Positions 9,381 through 21,960 of a DNA stretch of 64,000 nt are shown piece after piece. The DNA is from Rhytidiadelphus loreus (taxonomy: Eukaryota; Streptophyta; Bryopsida; Hypnales; Hylocomiaceae), in assembly GCA_947034895.1 (NCBI GenBank), contig OX344762.1, positions 70,922,981-70,986,980 on the forward strand, in the 5' to 3' direction. Positions within the stretch are counted from its first letter, which is position 1, and every line of letters begins with the position of its first letter. The notes beneath the pieces were generated by a model. That model did no database searches. It was not told where the DNA came from and was given only the letters and a program-made list of their open reading frames with translations. The position numbers and the translations under genes were made by a program.

Positions 9381-12300
9381 ATTTCCTTTGGCATGAGAGA
9401 TTAGGCCATCTAGGCTCTATTTCATTTAGGAAAATTATTCTTTGTATTGCTCTGCATAATTTGCAACCTACAGATGCCAATTCAATGGCACTATGCCAAG
9501 CATGCATGCAAGGCAAATATATTGCCAAACCATCTTTATGGAAGCTTCCTCATGAGTTACCACCAATACTTTCAAGGCTGCATCTTGATATTAGTGGTCT
9601 AATAAATCCTATGTCTAAACCATTCCGTTATTTCTTGGTTTTGGTTGATGCATCAGACAAACAATCACATGTTTCAGTATTATCAACAAGAAATTTGGCA
9701 TTTGCCAATTTACTTTCAATGTTGATCCGTTTTAAGGCTTGTTTTTCTAATTATCTAATAAAACCATTACAAATGGATAATGCTCTAGAATTTGGTCAAG
9801 AACTTGTGCAGATTATTGTACTGCAATAGGAATTGATTTGACATATTCAGTTCCACATGGACATGCTCAAAATGGTTTGGTAGAATAATTTATTAAATGG
9901 ATTCAACTTAATACAAGACCATTGCTTCTTCATGCAAATTTGCTTGCATCTATATGGAGACATGCAATTCTACAAACTGCAACTTTAATTTGACTCCAAC
10001 CTTCATCTTTGGAAATTGTTTCTTCACAAAAACTTCTTTTCGGACCTATTTTCAATGTATCTCATCTACGAATGTTTGGTTGCTGTGTATGGGTTCTAAT
10101 CCCAAAACCTCAAGGCCGTACCATTGGAGCTCATCAACAAGAAGTCATTTATGTTGGGTTTGATTCTTCAAGTATTATTTGTTACATCAAACCATCAACT
10201 TGTATGTTATTACATACTTGTTTTGTTAATTGTCGATTTGAAAAAGACATTTTTCCATCTTTGAAAAGAAGAGCATCTATTCAAGAGCATTCCAAGGGAA
10301 TTATGTTCAAGGCACCTGAGACATTTACATTGAACCATGATCCTCGAACATCTTTGGCTGAAACAGAAGTTGCCAAAATTTTACATTTACAAAAGATTGC
10401 AGATTAAACATCTGATAGCTTCAATGATACCCCAAGATTTACCAAGACTCCATTGAATGAAGCTCAAAATGTGCTCACTCAAATTTCAATTCTAGAAACT
10501 CTTTCAACTCCAATTCTTTAACCAATGGGCAAACAAACTCGTGGACGAGATAAACAACCTCACAAGCGCAAAACAATATCTGTTAATATTATTTCTTCTA
10601 TACCTACAACAACCACTACTTATTTGGGATCAATAAAGTCAAACTCTCCATCCATGCCTAATATCATTGCAAATCCTAAGGGAGGAGCTCTTGTTCATGA
10701 ACAAGACAAGTTCAAGTTGAATACAGAGATATCTATGATGTATTGTGATACATGTGATATATGGGATAGAGCAATAGTTGAAATTGATGAATCATTTGTT
10801 TATATGATTGTTGAAAATCTTTCTTGTGAAAAAAATGATCCTGAACCACATACTGTTGAACAAGCAATGCGTTGCCCTGATTGGTTAAAATGGAAAGTTG
10901 CTATCGAGAAGGAATATGCTTCTTTGCGCAAGAGACAAGTATTTGGACTGATTGTGGAGAATCTTTCTTCTCAACCTTTTAGAAACAAACTGCTATTTGT
11001 GCGCAAACACAAAAAAAAAGATTCAATATGACAGATGCATATCTGCTATCTACACCTTTAGTTGGTTATAACAATAAAGGTGATGATCCTTATCACCCTT
11101 GCCAGCAAGAGGAATTATTGGGTGAATAATACCCATACCTGGCTGCAATTGGAGCACTTTTATATTACATCTACATGCCCTGATATTGCATTTGCAATCA
11201 GTGTCTTTGCAAGGCATAATGCTTGTCCCACATTACGACATTGGAATGGCATTAATCACCTTCGTTATCTGAAAAGCACTAAAGACTTGGAAATACATTA
11301 TTATTGATTAAGGTAAACCAGACTATGACAGGCCAACTGTCTAATGCAGACATCTACATACCCCCCCATTACAGTTCATTTCAGATTTTTGCTTCTACAA
11401 TTTAATTAGCTTGGTTAGTGGCCCACATTAGTGCATTAGGTGATTGTGATAGAATTAGTAATGACTGTCATAGGACACTTACACATTGTGAGTGTAAACT
11501 CATCATAAAGAGTTTTTTTTTATTCCTTTGTGTGATGGCCACATTAAAAATTCGTGTGGTTGTGTTAGGAAATCTGAAGACTGCATTAGGTGGTAAGATG
11601 ACCATCATGAAGACATATTTTATTGATTTCAAATAGTCTATAGACTGTTTTGAAAAAATACTTTAAAAATTCATAACAAATTCCTACTTTGTCCCAAAAC
11701 TAAAATTTTAACTGCTTCTTTCATTTCTCAAGGTTGTCTTTGCTAGAAAAAAAATCTGATTTTATTTTGCTAAATGGCAACATACCAAATCAGTCATTCT
11801 GCCTATCATAGGCTGGTTTACCTTAGTAGATCCCAAATTGATTGGATATGTTGATGCTAGCTACAAATCTGACCCTACAACATTCAAATCTCAAATATGC
11901 TATTTTTTCTTATGACATGGAGCTACAATATCTTGGAAATTGGTAAAGCAAACAATAAATGCAATATTATCTAATCATGTAGAAATTATTGCTTTGCATG
12001 AAGCATCTCGGTAATGCATCTGGTTGAGATCAATTAATAAGTTTATTCAAATAAATTGTGGATTACCATATGATGATTCTCTAAGTATCTTATATGAAGA
12101 CAACAGTGATTGTGTTGCACAAATGCAAGTGGGTTTTGTTAAGGGTGATCAAATTAAATATATTGATCCAAAATATTTTAACTATACCCATCACTTGATT
12201 ATAGAGCAAGCACTTGAAATCAAAAAAGTTATATCAGCAAAGAATCTTGCAGATCTCTTCACCAAAGCTCTTCCATTATCTACTCATCGAGTCATCGTCG

Positions 12301-12386
12301 ACTTATTCATGGCATTGGAATGCAAGGACTCAATACTTTGGAACAAGAAATTGAATAGATTTTATTATTATTGTAGAAACCTTTGA
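9381..12386 (+). pseudogene. Ty1/copia retrotransposon pseudogene (integrase, partial RT, RNase H)
   Basis: Fragments appear in copia order on one strand. The pre-integrase region (LWHERLGHLG, then CQACMQGKY) starts near 9390. The integrase core follows, with HLDISGL, QMDNALEF and HGHAQNGLVE supplying the D, D and E residues (9580-9890). The integrase end (FNVSHLRMFGC) is near 10040, and the RT entry (DWLKWKVAIEKEY, then LLFVRKHKKK) is near 10870-11020. The RT end (PDIAFAISVFARHN) is near 11175, and RNase H (VGYVDASYKSDP; NLADLFTKALPL) runs from 11850 to 12270. The RT centre, including the catalytic YVDD segment, is deleted at about 11025-11040. Several frameshifts and stops occur, and a 517-bp element splits RNase H. 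No LTRs are recognisable. Confidence 0.85.
11309..11825. mobile_element. MITE-like inverted-repeat element inside the copia RNase H region
   Basis: The left end TAAGGTAAACCAGACTATGA and the right end, read in reverse complement, TAAGGTAAACCAGCCTATGA differ at one position, and the match continues to about 25 bp. The element is 517 bp, AT-rich and noncoding. It sits exactly between RT/RNase H segments that are adjacent in intact copia elements. I could not identify a clean target duplication, so the superfamily is unassigned. Confidence 0.7.
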
Positions 12387-12571
12387 TATTCTTCCATGGT
12401 TTTTTTCCATTGGGCTTTGCCATGAGAATGAATTGATAAAGGTGTTAGACTCTTTTTTCTTAATTTGTGGTTTTATCCTTGATTATAATCAAAGTTAAGC
12501 CAGATAAAGTTTTAATGAGGCAACAACGGTATATCCACTAGTAGAAAATATAAGAATTTTGACAAAATTTT

Positions 12572-13618
12572 GTTAATTTGGTCGCGTTGTCTCGGTCATT
12601 GTTATGCTGATTTCAATAGAAATTTGTTAAAATTAACCCCTAAAGGACCATTGTCCCCTCGGGGGACAAAATGGATTTCGGGCAGGTTCCTATGATCTCA
12701 ATTTTTAGTGAATTTTTTTGAAACTTTCTCATAAGATAGGAAAACTTAATAGCTTCGTGGGAATATAAATTTTATTTCAATCAATGCTTGGGAGCAAAGA
12801 TTATAGCATCTTAAACATAATTTTCACGTCACCGGGTAGAAAAAGAAATCTACAAAAATTTGAAATTATTTTTTTGATTTTTTTCTTCTTAAATATCATA
12901 TTTTTGTCTACATGTGAAGCTTTGATTCATTCCATTTGGATTAGTAATTTGAAAGTTATGAACAATCTTGTTTTTCAGGCAATTTGAGCATCTTTTTGAA
13001 AAAATAACTTGTAGGATTCAATTTTGAATGCAATTTTCACAATTTAAAAAAATAAAAATTTGGACAAGGTTAAATTTTCTAGGTAGAACAATCTCACCAT
13101 TGAAATTATTGTATTTCAATCCCGTCTTAGAGCTATTAACGATTTAGTTTTTCTTTCAATCTTGGATCTACTTCTACTTAACAATTTTTTAAAGAATGAA
13201 AATCAAGCGTGTTTTCTTTGAATTTTTTTTTCTAGACTTTCAACTCAATTCTTCAACATATAAAATTTTAAATTCAAGGTCCATGGTGCAAAAAAATTCC
13301 ACAAATGGCAATCAAAGTCATCTGAAATTGCAGGCCAGTGTTCAAAAAAACTTTCTTTTTTCAACTTTGAATGCAAATATCTTCCAATCTATACAATCAA
13401 ATTCCTTGAAATTTTTACCACATGATCTTTCACTAGTAAAGTACAAGATTCTATGGTTAGATTCTAAAAAAAGCATTTTTTTTTTGGATGAATGTAGCAG
13501 AAATGGCAGTTTTGAGTAGTTTTTGATAGAAGAATGACCTTGGTCCTTTAGGGGTTAACAAATTTTTGTTGAAATCAATAGAATAGTGACCGGAACAACG
13601 CAACTAAATTGTAAACTA
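12572..13618. repeat. R1 family repeat with long inverted repeats
   Basis: The left arm (12572-12655) and right arm (about 13535-13618) are imperfect inverted repeats. Both read TTTCAA then AACCCCTAAAGGACCA toward the centre. Just inside the left arm is a hairpin, TTGTCCCCTCGGGGGACAA (12650-12670). The AT-rich core has no convincing gene. Related sequences in the same orientation occur at 21754-21960, about 52140-52940 and about 60985-61880, so this is a dispersed family. The long arms suggest a foldback or Mutator-like MITE, but I cannot assign it. Confidence 0.6.
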
Positions 13619-13891
13619 GGTTTTTGCTTCAACCCAAAACCCAGGAATACAGTATAGGGGTTCTAATTCTAGGGAATGATCAAATAGTCTAATGTATTGT
13701 GGCTGAGGTCACTTGTTTTCTAGAATGAGGTGGATTTTAGGGGTAAATACTATAAAAATACACAAACGAAGGGAAGATGCATAGATTTCACTCTTATTCC
13801 CAAGAATTAATTTGGTTAGCAGTCCGTTAATAATGCTATTGGACGCATGGATGCAGTCCCAGTCCTGGACTAGTGTTCTAAGGGTATTTCC

Positions 13892-16026
13892 GACAAATTG
13901 TCAAGATAGACCACAAATTGTCATGCATGATCTAGACCTTTAAGTGCAAATAACATATAGATACATATAGAGATATATGTTCGTTAATTAAAGTGATCTT
14001 TTATCGTGAGAGACAAATTGTCGGGCAGTCACTACTTATTTAGCCTAATTACTAAATTATCATGAGTAGGAGATCCGTCTCAGTCCTACGACAAATTGTC
14101 TCTAACTAAATGCAAGGGCATGAGTGTGTGATGCATTACATTTACAATCATAACAACAACACAAGGCAATACTATTTTAACGCATCATCACAATATATTT
14201 CAATGTCTATTCCAATTTCTACTATTAATAACATAAGCTTATTTGAATTTCAAAACTATCCATTCATCTATTATATGCAATACACATTTCAATTTCACAT
14301 ACAACAAACAAACAGGACAAATTATCGTTAACTACATTGAATACTTTGACAAATTGGCCCTCACTGTTCACTCAGTTCAGTCCCGGATCATGACAAATTG
14401 TCTTTCAGTAACCGGTTTAATCAGTCCACTTGTCAATAATAGAGAGAAAACTACAAAGGCAAATTGTCTCACTGACTGGTATCCTTTTGTAATCAAAGAC
14501 AATTTGTCAATTTAAAGGTCAACCAGGTGCGGTTTGAATACCAACAGTTGGAACAATTTGTCTTTTCAGTAATCTCTAAATTAATAATTTCCCTTTCAGA
14601 AATTGAATTTGTTCAAAACAGTTCATACACCATGACAAATTGTCGTTTTCATATCAATCATTTATACTTAAAAGTATACAAATAATTTCAAAACAATATG
14701 AAACCGATAAACAGAAATTCATGACAATTTGTCTTACCTGGATTCAAAGTCCAGTTTTCCTTTCCGACATAACCTATCCGAATAACAACTTGATTATTCA
14801 ATGCATTTCAATTGATAATAATGTGACTGTATAGTTCTTAGACAATTTGTCTTTATACTATCTCACACTTTGTCAATTTCTATTCATACTTCCATATCAT
14901 CTCTTTCATTGTCCAATAAAACTACTTGATAGAATTAATTTCCATATTCAACATTCGAAACTTATCCCATGAACAACTCTATCGTAAACAACAAAAAATC
15001 TTCAACACAATTATCCAAATAAATTATCACAATTACAACTTGTAGAATTTCTGTACTTATCTGTATTGCTGGAGAATGGACAAATTGTCTGTCGATCGAT
15101 CTGAACTCCACGGCAACTGGACTTTCTTGATTTGTACTCCGTTTCTTGACAGCAACCGCGTTCACCGATGACAATTTGTCTTTCTCTTTCCATCAATCCG
15201 TATGCTTTCCATTGTCGTAATTGAAATAACAATTTGTCTCAACCCCTACTACTAACAACACAGTCAATTTGCCTTTACAATGATACCCAGTTAACTTTGA
15301 CAAATTGTCTTTATGCACTCAGAGCATACTCAGACAAATTGTCTTCAACTGTTACCGTAACTACAACAAACTGCCGAAACTATAACGCTGACAATTTGTC
15401 TCGGTAATTGCATATACTCACAGTCATAGCGAGTCGATTATGCAAACAATTACAATACACGTTAAACAACTCAGCGATACCCAGTCAATTTGTCTTCGAA
15501 GTATTTTAATTACGCACACACACACAGAGCAACAAATACAATTTATCTCTAAATATTTCCAAACAACTATCCACACACAAATATTCACAACACAATTACG
15601 TCCAATCACTGGATCGTAATAACAACTTGACAAATTGTCAAATAATGTGACCCAATCACTGGTGTCACGGCCCGCAGCTTGGCAAACTCCCAAGCTGAAC
15701 AAAAATATCCAATCACTGGATATAAACAAATAACATACAACAGACAAGAATCGGCAAATAGTCAGAAATTACAATTCGATTACAAAGATTATAAGTACAC
15801 GACAATTTGTTCAAGACTTAGAAAGATAAAAACTGGGCCAAGAAAATGACAAATTGTCTTTACTATATACACTGTAGAAGACAACTATTCATATCTGTAA
15901 CACTACAGGTAAGATTCATCACATCCTTCCAAACCTACTTTGTAAAGACAATTCGTTTATATTGTACCAACAGTAGGAGTTTAAATTGACAATTTGTCCT
16001 ATTTACACTACCAAAGACGAATTGTC
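13892..16026. repeat. Array of the 11-mer GACAAATTGTC in both orientations
   Basis: Exact GACAAATTGTC starts at 13892, 14012, 14090, 14392, 14634, 15079, 15299, 15333, 15629 and 15848. The reverse complement GACAATTTGTC starts at 14498, 14723, 14841, 15170, 15390 and 15988. That is 16 exact copies, plus about ten one-mismatch forms (for example 13912, 14316, 14458, 14552, 15228, 15484, 16016). Chance expectation in 2.1 kb is far below one. The array reaches to 73 bp from the right end of CACTA-1. In En/Spm-type elements such subterminal motif clusters bind the TNPA-like accessory protein, so this is the probable role. Confidence 0.85.
15603..15719 (+). repeat. Three copies of CAATCACTGG
   Basis: The 10-mer CAATCACTGG starts at 15603, 15653 and 15710, at spacings of 50 and 57 bp within the GACAAATTGTC array. 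Between the last two is TGTCACGGCCCGCAGCTT. These may be a second class of sites within the same subterminal region. Confidence 0.55.
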
Positions 16027-16099
16027 AAGAAAAAGAAAATATCAAGTGACTACATAAATCAACAAAATTCTATCAAAATTCCTACGTTTTCTACTAGTG

Positions 16100-16394
16100 A
16101 ATGTACAACATATAGGAAAAAAAAATAGTAAGTAGAAAGAAGTAGAAAATGATTCAAAAGACTAAATTGTTAAGAATTTAGTTATGGAATTGAAAAATGC
16201 CAATTCCAATGGTTGAAATGTTGTAATAAATAATTGACATTCAATGATTTTATTTTATTTTTAAAATATTGAAAATTGAGTCAAATAAAGGACTTTAAAG
16301 TTATTTTAGAGTACAGAATCTTTAACTGCCTGTAAACTAAAACTCCTATTAACTTTCATCTCATTAATAAAAATGGAATGATTTAGAACTTCCC

Positions 16395-16444
<50 letters not shown>

Positions 16445-17435
16445 CCAATTTTAAAAATTTATTTCTTGAAAAAGTGATTTTTTAAGAATTCTTTTGAATT
16501 GCCCGTTGAATGATGAAAATTACATACTATAAAATAACTTTTTAACCATGTAGTCAAAAATTATGAAAATTGTTGGGCCTTGAAGTTATTCCTTCAACAC
16601 ATGTCGTGTAAGAATTTCAAAGAAAAAAAAATGAAAATTCCATTTGTAGTGAGCTGCCCCAAATTGCTATGTTGTCAAAAAATGCAGTTTGGTACTTTAG
16701 GAGTTAACCCTTAAAGGATGTACTAGTGATCATGGAAATCATCCTTTGGGATATCATAGAAATCGTTGGCTTAAAAAATGCAAAAGCACTAATTGGAAGT
16801 TAGACTACTATTATAGAAGACCTTCCCTTTTCACAACAAAATTTTGAAGATGAATAGTTGCACTTTTGTCCTACACAAAAAGATTCTGGCGTGGCTAAGA
16901 TACCGATCAACGTAGAGGAGGACGTGACGCAGGTGTTGGAGATGCATCTGGAGGACTCGTTGCTTGGTGCACTGCTCCATTTTCCTTCATTGTCTGAGGC
17001 AACGGTGGTGTCACTAGAGGGTTCGCATCTTGAGATTGCTAGTCTAGACAAGCAAAAGGATTCGCGGAAGAGAGGCAAAGTTGCCTCCAACATTGTAACG
17101 TGTCGGTGGTAGGAGGTTTGGGCATGCACATGGTTGTTCTGGCAAACATTGCGACAACGTGACAAACAGACGTCAGATAAAGTCTAGTAGAGCCCTCGTG
17201 ATGTCCAATAGGTCAACTTTAAGGTTGACTTTCAAATAAATGACTCTATAGGCCCGATAACTTGATACATTCAAATCTCACTTTAGTAAAGTATCTCAAT
17301 TTGATAAACACATTATATTCTAAATTTAAACTCATAATTGTAGTGAGATTTAAAATTATCTAAGTGGGTGGCAGATGACCTTATTTGACGCTTATAGACA
17401 AGCTTATTCGACACATTGTCCATTAGATACGCAAC
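16100..17435. other. AT-rich spacer with a possible R1 remnant
   Basis: This interval holds the microsatellite and, near 16680-16720, the words GGTACTTTAGGAGTTAACCC, which resemble the right end of the R1 repeat. Open frames at 16800-17165 (both strands) match nothing I recognise and lack support. Confidence 0.35.
16398..16442. repeat. (AT)n microsatellite
   Basis: This is an uninterrupted dinucleotide run of about 22 AT units, just outside the right end of CACTA-1. Confidence 0.95.
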
Positions 17436-20112
17436 GTGAGACATCCAACACGTCACCGAAACCCAAAATTGTGTCAGACAAGATATTCATGGGCATGCAA
17501 GTTTACGTGGGCAAAAGGTGAATGTAATGCTGCAAGGAATTTGATGGGGGTCATGTGCAAAAGCTGCAGTGTTGTGAGTGGTAGGCAGAAGGTAATGGTC
17601 CCAAAAGGAGGTAATTTAGAAAAACATGAAGGAAAAAGGACTTGCAAAAGCGACAACGATCCTTTTTCACACTTCAAGAAAGGGGAAAATTACGTCAAAT
17701 GTGACTATAAGTATGTGCAGTTCACAAAGTTGTGGGCGAGGCGACAGCTTGGTGACATTGTCGCTGACCAAATCTTGGCTGGCTTCGATGGCAAAGCAAA
17801 TAGAAAGGGAATTCAATTTTCTACACTCTTTCAAGTTCTTAATTCTGGTCGTCCCATGTATGATTATGAGCGCGAGAAATACTTATTGAGACATTTGAAG
17901 GTCAAGAATGTCTCTAGGAAACACTGGTCTAAGACATCTCGGTTGGATATGGCGGAACACCTTCATTCTTGTGTTTTGTTTGCCTTGAAGCTTGTAGTTC
18001 AAAATGCGAGTTTTGTTTCTATCAATGCAGATGAAGTGACAATGGTGGACAACACTTTGTGGGTTGGAATTCATGTGTATGTACTGGATTCATGGGAGAG
18101 GATTCTACACCTATTTTATTTGTCATGTTTTTTTTTATTGTGGTACTGCAAATCACTTCACTAATGTAATCAGGTTGGCATTGGTTGGAAAAAGAGGACT
18201 TACTTGAGAATAGATTGCAGGTAAGCTGGTTTCATTTGGGGTAGATGGGATTAGTATGTTTTAAGGCTTCAAAATTGGGGTATCTATTCATATTTGTCAA
18301 AAATGGGCCCCGTTTTGCCTCGGAGCCAATTGTGCTTTACATTGCATCAATTTGGTGGTGAAAACATTGTCAAACTATCCTATGGTTTCAAGGTTGGAGG
18401 CCCTTTGCCAGTTGCTCTATTTGTATTTTTGTCCCAGCCACAAGCTGCACTCGGAGCTTTAGAAGCTTGCAAATCTGATGGAAACTAAGGGCAACAAGAT
18501 GGTGAAGAACATGGAAACACAATGGATCTCAATATGTACATAGTCCCGCCCAGTGTATCATGTCTGAATACAAGACACTTTTGGTAAAAATGGGTGTAGA
18601 TATGTCTGTTGCTGGCCAGAAAAGGCAGCTTGCTGCGGCTGCAAACTTCGACTACCTCTTTGATATAGAAGTTATGCTTTCCCTTGCGTGCTTCATTTCG
18701 ATGTTGAATGTAGTTCATTCCCTCATTACATAGTCCCATGACATATTTATATGTAACTTCCTACAGTCCATAAAAGTTTGTTAGGCTGATTTGGCCAAAA
18801 TATTTGTGGATGAGAACACAACATTCTTGATAGCAAAGTTCAAGCGGTATCATGAACTCATTTCACTGACTTGTCTTGAAATTCCAATGGAATGGTAGGC
18901 AAAGGAGGGAGAAGGTATTTCGTATCTAGCCATGAACTTTGGTATTACCGCAATACTTGCACGTTGTCACTACAAATTGATGATGGATTACTTGTACGTG
19001 ATGGAGGAGGATTTCCAATGCACACAAGGAAACATTGAGCCCCAATTTGCAGGGTTTTTTCTTCACTTTCTATTTTTATTTTTTTTGCTTTAAACTTATG
19101 TTGCATCCTATTTTGGTGGGACTTGCTGTTTCTGGTTTGTCTATTCAATGCTCGCAGTGCACTCCGGGCTTTAGTCCAAGCAAGTAATGGCATTGCAGTG
19201 GGATTTAATTTTGTTTCCATTTTTTTCTCATGTTCATTACAGGTTTGGCTTGTTCTTTATTATAGGTTTGTGCACTAGTTTTTGCTTGATACTTTTTTGG
19301 TTTGTCACAGGTTTGTATTTGGTTTAGTTCAATGCCTGGTTTATATTTTACAAATTTCTTCTTCTTTGGTTTGGTTCTTTCTTGGTTTCTTGATACTTAG
19401 TTTTTTTATTGTAAGTCAAGGCCTCAAGGGACTTTGGGTCTTTGCCTTGTGAAACGCAATAGAATTGACTAACCTCAATTCCCTGTGTGGTCTAATAGAG
19501 ATTGTTCAATCACTCTCGAACGAGCTGGACCGGTGCTTCCCGCAACAAGAGTTACTAGATGCATTCGGTATAATATATCCCTAGTATTGGAAACAAGCGA
19601 GGGACAAAGACAACTTTGGTCACCAATTGAGCGTGTTTAAGCAATTCTATTCTCATCCTAGTAAGATTGTTGAATGCAAAGCTGCCTTTGCAAGATGAAG
19701 GAACATCATATACCACCCTTGAAATGTTCTCTAGCTCTAATTTGGACAATCAACAGGGTTTGTTTAAATTGACTATGAGAGCTAACTATGAAGTTGTTTG
19801 TGCAACAGCTGGCTGCGAGAATCCAGTCATCGAGCTCTGGCTTACCCTTTCTCAATCATGGCATTTGCGGAAATTCATTTCCGAGTATTTTCGAGTGGCT
19901 GAAATTGGCATGTGCTTGGTCTTGGGGATGAGCGCTGTTTTTCTACGTTAAAGTTTTTGAAGTCTTGCCAACATAACAGGCTAGGCAAGCACTTGCTGTT
20001 GGTGGTCCATATGTTTGGGCAAAAATATTACACATTGGAAAACTTTTCCTATAAGGCTGTAGTAGAATCCTGGAAAAATGCAATAAAAGTGGGCCGCCAT
20101 GGAGACATTTGA
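17436..20112 (+). pseudogene. hAT-superfamily transposase pseudogene (DUF4371-like, C-terminal dimerisation region)
   Basis: The longest intact piece, 17436-18164, has a degenerate BED-like zinc finger (CKSCSVV, then LEKHEGKRTC, near 17560-17645). It is followed by a helical region and VSINADEVTMVDNTLWVGIH near 18020, which looks like the DDE-entry region of DUF4371/hAT-like proteins. Matching fragments follow in shifted frames: MSEYKTLLVKM near 18560, ANFDYLFDIEVMLSLACF near 18640 and LAKIFVDENTTFLIAKF near 18790. The hAT C-terminal region begins with GDERCFSTLKFLKSCQ at about 19920 and continues to about 20090. Several stops and frameshifts interrupt it, so the gene is dead. Terminal inverted repeats were not found. 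Confidence 0.68.
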
Positions 20113-21753
20113 TGTGTACTAGATTCCAGTATCCTCCCCCTTTAAAATCCTTAGTTTTCATCAGATTTTGTTGGCTTTGAACTTCAAGACTCACTTCAAG
20201 ACAATTCTTTCCTTGACGGATATGGAGGCTTGTGGAGGCGAGACTGCGGGAGGGTGGATGTCACAAACTATAGAGAAGCCTGCTAGAGTGCTTCATTCTA
20301 ACTTGTGTTTTTGCTTTTAATTTGTTGTGTATTCTGTGTTGTGTAGATCACTAATATTGCAATTTTGGGCAGTTTTACTTTACGCAAGTCCAATTAGTGA
20401 ATGTCTCTAGTATACTTGTTTTAAAATTTTGTGTCTTGCTTTTACTTTTGAGTTCAGGACTTCATTGTTTCATCTTCTATGACTTCTTTCTAAGTTGATG
20501 TTTGAGCTGCAAATGCTTTATGTATCTTAGGTCACATACTCACATTTGAGTTTCAATTATCAATCTATATTTGAGTTTATACTTAGCTTCATTCTTGATT
20601 CATCTTTGAATTCTAATTTTGCTTGCTCTCAGTTGAAGTATGTGCTCAAGTTTGTATGACATTGTGGTAAAACACATATTTTTGGAAAAAAAATCGCATT
20701 GTTTTGAAAAAATTTGCCATCACTTAGTATTTCCAAACTATTTACTTGACTAAAATTAGCAAGTATAGTCCCTAGTGCTATACCAAATTTTAGTACTTGT
20801 TGCAAGTTGCCTTCTATGCAAGCAATAAAAATAGACAAAACACCACCATTTTTACACAAATTTATATTGTGGTTCATATCACTTTCAAGTTTATTTTACG
20901 GAAGCTACAACTTATCAAGTACACCAATAGCGTTCCAGCAAATTCTGCAAAAGGTATTCTGGAAATACTGGTGTAGCTTTGTATGATGGCCACATCCAAA
21001 ATAAAATAAAAGTAATTTTTTAATTTAAAAAAAATTTGGTGTAAATATAGATCACCATACACAACACACCAAGTAGCCAACATCAACATCAAATGTAAAA
21101 AAATTCAATCTAAAATGCATCACAAACATACTCTTACGTGCTGATAATGTTGCCCTGACAAGTATTTGGGACTACATAGTCAATGTAGTTGGATTTGAAT
21201 GTCATGATGAAAGAACTATACAACATCTCTCCACATCCAAGTCAGGATCATGGATTGGCTAATGTATGCAAAAGTGACTAAGTGAATTTAACGTGGCATG
21301 ACAAAAAATTGTAGGTTGGGTGCAAATGTGAGCCCCATCTTTATTCGTCTTTGATAAGTTTTTGTGGATGTCAAGTGAAAAATATTCCCTAATTGTAACT
21401 TTGACTATATTAGTACTCATCAACTAAAATGATCAATTTGACATTGATCTACATTCTTTAAGCAATTGCACTATTGCTCTCAAAATGTTTGACATTCTAC
21501 CAAAGTTGATGATAAATGTTCTTGGATGTCCAAATATTTTCTTTGTATTGATGTTAAGGAGTGTCTCTTCAAATCCAAGGTAAGTCAATTTCATTCTACA
21601 CTATACATGGTGATTGGAGAATTGATTATTTATAGAATACATTTGATAAGTAAGGTGGGAGATAAAAAGTTCGTTAGCTCTTCAAAAATAGATGTAAAAT
21701 TTGAATGTATCAAGTTTAGCAAATAGGGACATAAATACCTTTCTTTAAGACTT
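20113..21753. other. AT-rich intergenic DNA without a recognisable gene
   Basis: Short open frames occur on both strands, but none has a recognisable motif, splice structure or codon signal. I see no terminal repeats. Confidence 0.4.
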
Positions 21754-21960
21754 TAACCCCTAAAGTCCCATTGTCCCTACGGGGGACAAAATTGATTTTG
21801 GGTAGGCTTGTTTAGTCTCAATTTCTATCACATATTTTTGAATTTTTTTACCACACGTGCAGTTTTTCAAGAGCTTCAAGGACATATAATTTTTATGTAA
21901 AATGGACCTTTATTGCAAAAGTTATGATCTTTTTTAATGAAAATGGGGGAGAGGGGGAAA
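21754..21960 (+). repeat. R1 family fragment
   Basis: The segment begins TTTAACCCCTAAAGTCCCAT and has the same hairpin word (TTGTCCCTACGGGGGACAA) as the copy at 12636. It then loses similarity after about 200 bp, so it is a 5' fragment. Confidence 0.6.

Larger units (their letters stand above)
12536..16099. mobile_element. Non-autonomous CACTA element 1 (3.6 kb)
   Basis: The left end CACTAGTAGAAAATATAAGA and the reverse-complemented right end CACTAGTAGAAAACGTAGGA begin a terminal inverted repeat. It continues for about 45 bp with few mismatches (both reach GAATTTTGA, then AATTTTGTT). CACTA..TAGTG ends are diagnostic of the superfamily. The flanking 3-bp sites (ATC, AAT) do not match, so the target duplication has been lost or the ends have recombined. 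Inside are an R1 repeat with long inverted repeats (12572-13618), noncoding DNA and a dense array of GACAAATTGTC (13892-16026). No transposase is present; mobilisation would need a partner element. Confidence 0.8.

Noticed and set aside
13892..16026. CRISPR-like array
   Set aside because: The motif is only 11 bp, occurs in both orientations and has irregular spacing. The context is a plant CACTA element, so no CRISPR system is involved.
12536..16099. CACTA-1 as an autonomous element
   Set aside because: There is no transposase-like frame inside; the interior is R1 sequence and motif arrays only.
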